Of a stretch of 64,000 bases of DNA, positions 62,585-64,000 are shown one piece after another. Source of the stretch: Nostoc sp. CHAB 5844 (GTDB lineage: Bacteria > Cyanobacteriota > Cyanobacteriia > Cyanobacteriales > Nostocaceae); contig NZ_JAIVFW010000035.1 in assembly GCF_020829595.1 (NCBI RefSeq), positions 1-64,000 of the forward strand. The letters run 5' to 3'. Numbering within the stretch: position 1 is the first letter of the stretch; each line of letters opens with the position of its first letter. The notes under the pieces are model-generated. The model saw only the letters and a program-made list of their open reading frames with translations. It searched no databases and was not told where the DNA came from. Both the position numbers and the translations under genes were made by a program.

Positions 62585-64000
62585 TTAGATGAATCTACCG
62601 ATAGAGTTCCGACGTTGGATACCAATTACAGATGGACGAGGAACACCTTGGGGTTGACTTCTACCACCATCTGTAGTAGATACGTTGCTAGGCCAGCTAC
62701 TACCACGAGGAACAGTACGAGTTTGGTTGAATACTGTACCATTCAATCCCAGGATTTCTATTTCTCGTTGGAGAATTGTACCATCATTAATTGGACAATC
62801 TTCGCCAGGATGCTGTACGGCAATAATCAGTGTATCTCCGACAAAAGTCGGCCCTGTCATTTCACAACGGACAGGCCCGTGAGCAAAAGGAAAGACTTTT
62901 CCCGCGTTAGGCCCACTGGTGGGAATAAAGAACAACCAGTTATTGCCAAAAACACCTGTAAAACTGGAGATATTTCCAGTACGTGTGTGATCGATAGTGG
63001 TAGGAGTACCAGCAGCACCAACATTGAAACCGTTATGAGTGCTGGTGGACATATCTGTTACACCCCAAACATTGGCTTGATTGTCAAACACCAAGTTATC
63101 CAAATTGCCAAAACCAGCACCATCATTTGATCCAGCTTCACCACCTTGAGCAAATCTTTGCCATCTAAAGGTAAGACCTGTACCATCAGTGCTATCTTCA
63201 ATAATTTTGTATAGTCCGCCTGATTGTTGAGTAGCGTTGACATCCGCACTTAACTTCGCTACTTGGAAAATGCGGGAATCGGGATAACCGTCACTACCAG
63301 GCGCACCATCAGTAAAGGCGATGAACACTTCTTTGGTGCGGGGATGCACTTCTAAATCTTCTGGACGGGCGGTAGGAGTTCCGCCAGCCAAGTTTGCAGC
63401 CAGGAAAGCATCGCAGAGAACCGCACCTTGGTTATCGTAAAAATCTCTGAGTGTTCTATTTTGATAGTCTGGTAATGCTGTGGCTTCGTTAGTGAGATCG
63501 CAATTAAATGAGCCACCATCTGTAGTCTGTCCAGCTAAACCGTTACGTCTAGGTAGTGGTAAACGGCCGTTGTTTGCTGCTGTACCCAACGCCGCAAATT
63601 CTACAGAAGAAATAACAGAAGGAGAAATGGGATTTGTCGGGGTATTTAAAAGTAACGGTATCCATTCACCTCTACCATCAGGATTGTAACGAGCTACATA
63701 TAAAGTACCGCGTTCCCACAAATTACTATTGGCTTTACTGTTTGGCGAAGTTATGACATCAGCACTGACAAACTTCCATGTGTGTCCACCACGTCTATCG
63801 TCACCCATGTAAGCAACTAATCTGTTACGAGCTTCGGCACGTATGGTAATGTTTTCATGGCGGAAACGACCCAACCAAGAATGTTTCCGGGGACGGAAAT
63901 TCCGATTAACAGGGTCAATTTCGACCATCCAGCCATATTTTTCGCCAACTAAACCAAAAGTTTGTCCAGTTGTCCCACTGCTGTAACCTGTTTGAGTACC
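62585..64000 (-). CDS. phoX: PhoX-type phosphatase (DUF839), N-terminus beyond window
   Basis: The frame continues past the window end; reading from 64000 it adds 24 codons (GTQTGYSSGTTGQTFGLVGE...) before Met at 63928, so the start is not seen. About 471 residues are visible. EKYGWMVEIDPVNRNFRPRK, LGRFRHENITI, YMGDDRRGGHTWKFVSAD, RPEDLEVHP, FGNLDNLVFDNQANVWGVTD and FFIPTSGPNAGKVFPFAHGP match the PhoX/DUF839 beta-propeller with its Ca/Fe-binding carboxylates. Typical members are Tat-exported alkaline phosphatases induced by phosphate limitation; the signal and Pho box would lie outside the window. Confidence 0.9.
   Translation of the reverse strand, partial: GTQTGYSSGTTGQTFGLVGEKYGWMVEIDPVNRNFRPRKHSWLGRFRHENITIRAEARNRLVAYMGDDRRGGHTWKFVSADVITSPNSKANSNLWERGTLYVARYNPDGRGEWIPLLLNTPTNPISPSVISSVEFAALGTAANNGRLPLPRRNGLAGQTTDGGSFNCDLTNEATALPDYQNRTLRDFYDNQGAVLCDAFLAANLAGGTPTARPEDLEVHPRTKEVFIAFTDGAPGSDGYPDSRIFQVAKLSADVNATQQSGGLYKIIEDSTDGTGLTFRWQRFAQGGEAGSNDGAGFGNLDNLVFDNQANVWGVTDMSTSTHNGFNVGAAGTPTTIDHTRTGNISSFTGVFGNNWLFFIPTSGPNAGKVFPFAHGPVRCEMTGPTFVGDTLIIAVQHPGEDCPINDGTILQREIEILGLNGTVFNQTRTVPRGSSWPSNVSTTDGGRSQPQGVPRPSVIGIQRRNSIGRFI

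Overview
The window reads as chromosomal DNA of a filamentous, probably heterocyst-forming cyanobacterium of the Nostoc/Anabaena type. The evidence is the dense scatter of the HIP1 octamer GCGATCGC, the cyanobacterial order of the ATP synthase operon with duplicated b/b' subunits, a high-light-inducible protein, a PAS-GAF-PHY bacteriophytochrome with its own response regulator, a CHASE2 Ser/Thr kinase, DUF4327 and DUF928 family proteins, heptamer tandem repeats (STRR) and many short palindromic repeats. No species can be named from the sequence alone.

Layout. 1-9 kb: housekeeping genes (purB, lgt, cobM, rlmN) around a compact metal-resistance locus: a 57-residue metallothionein, a divergent ArsR/CmtR-type repressor with a perfect 11-bp palindrome between them, and a MerC-like membrane protein. 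9-10 kb: a pile-up of four different short repeat elements. 10-20.6 kb: signalling. A tight three-gene operon (phytochrome, Rcp-type regulator, REC-PASx4-histidine kinase), two paralogous stand-alone receivers, a zinc-type cation diffusion facilitator and an InrS/CsoR-like metal sensor. 21.5-23.9 kb: a degraded zone where an HTH-zinc-ribbon gene, a Tn3-type transposase scrap and a VapBC-like module have been cut up by an IS5-type element and by GC-rich repeat cassettes.

24-32 kb: atpI-atpB-atpE-atpF2-atpF-atpH-atpA, then an unusual 1.76-kb interruption (terminator-like hairpin, a frameshifted small ORF, a Uma2 gene, and a duplicated copy of the gamma-gene start) before atpG (gamma). 32-39 kb: accessory material: a degenerate tRNA-like sequence abutting a truncated SDR gene, an IS630 remnant, a methyltransferase, a second Uma2 protein, a HEPN/MNT pair, a metallophosphoesterase and membrane proteins.

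40-52 kb: the most intriguing cluster. A DUF928 protein is followed by a 1111-residue membrane polyferredoxin-like protein carrying FHA and cNMP-binding-like domains, then an FHA-flavin reductase-[2Fe-2S] ferredoxin fusion, a membrane pentapeptide-repeat protein, a lipoprotein Cu/Zn superoxide dismutase and a CHASE2 Ser/Thr kinase. I infer a phospho-regulated membrane electron-transfer module; I cannot match it to a described system. 52-64 kb: more repeats and gene scraps, then queA, a HLIP, a TPR protein, a FemAB-like acyltransferase, a RibD-C reductase, a Cache-type histidine kinase, a PEP-CTERM protein and the C-terminal part of a PhoX-type phosphatase that runs off the window.
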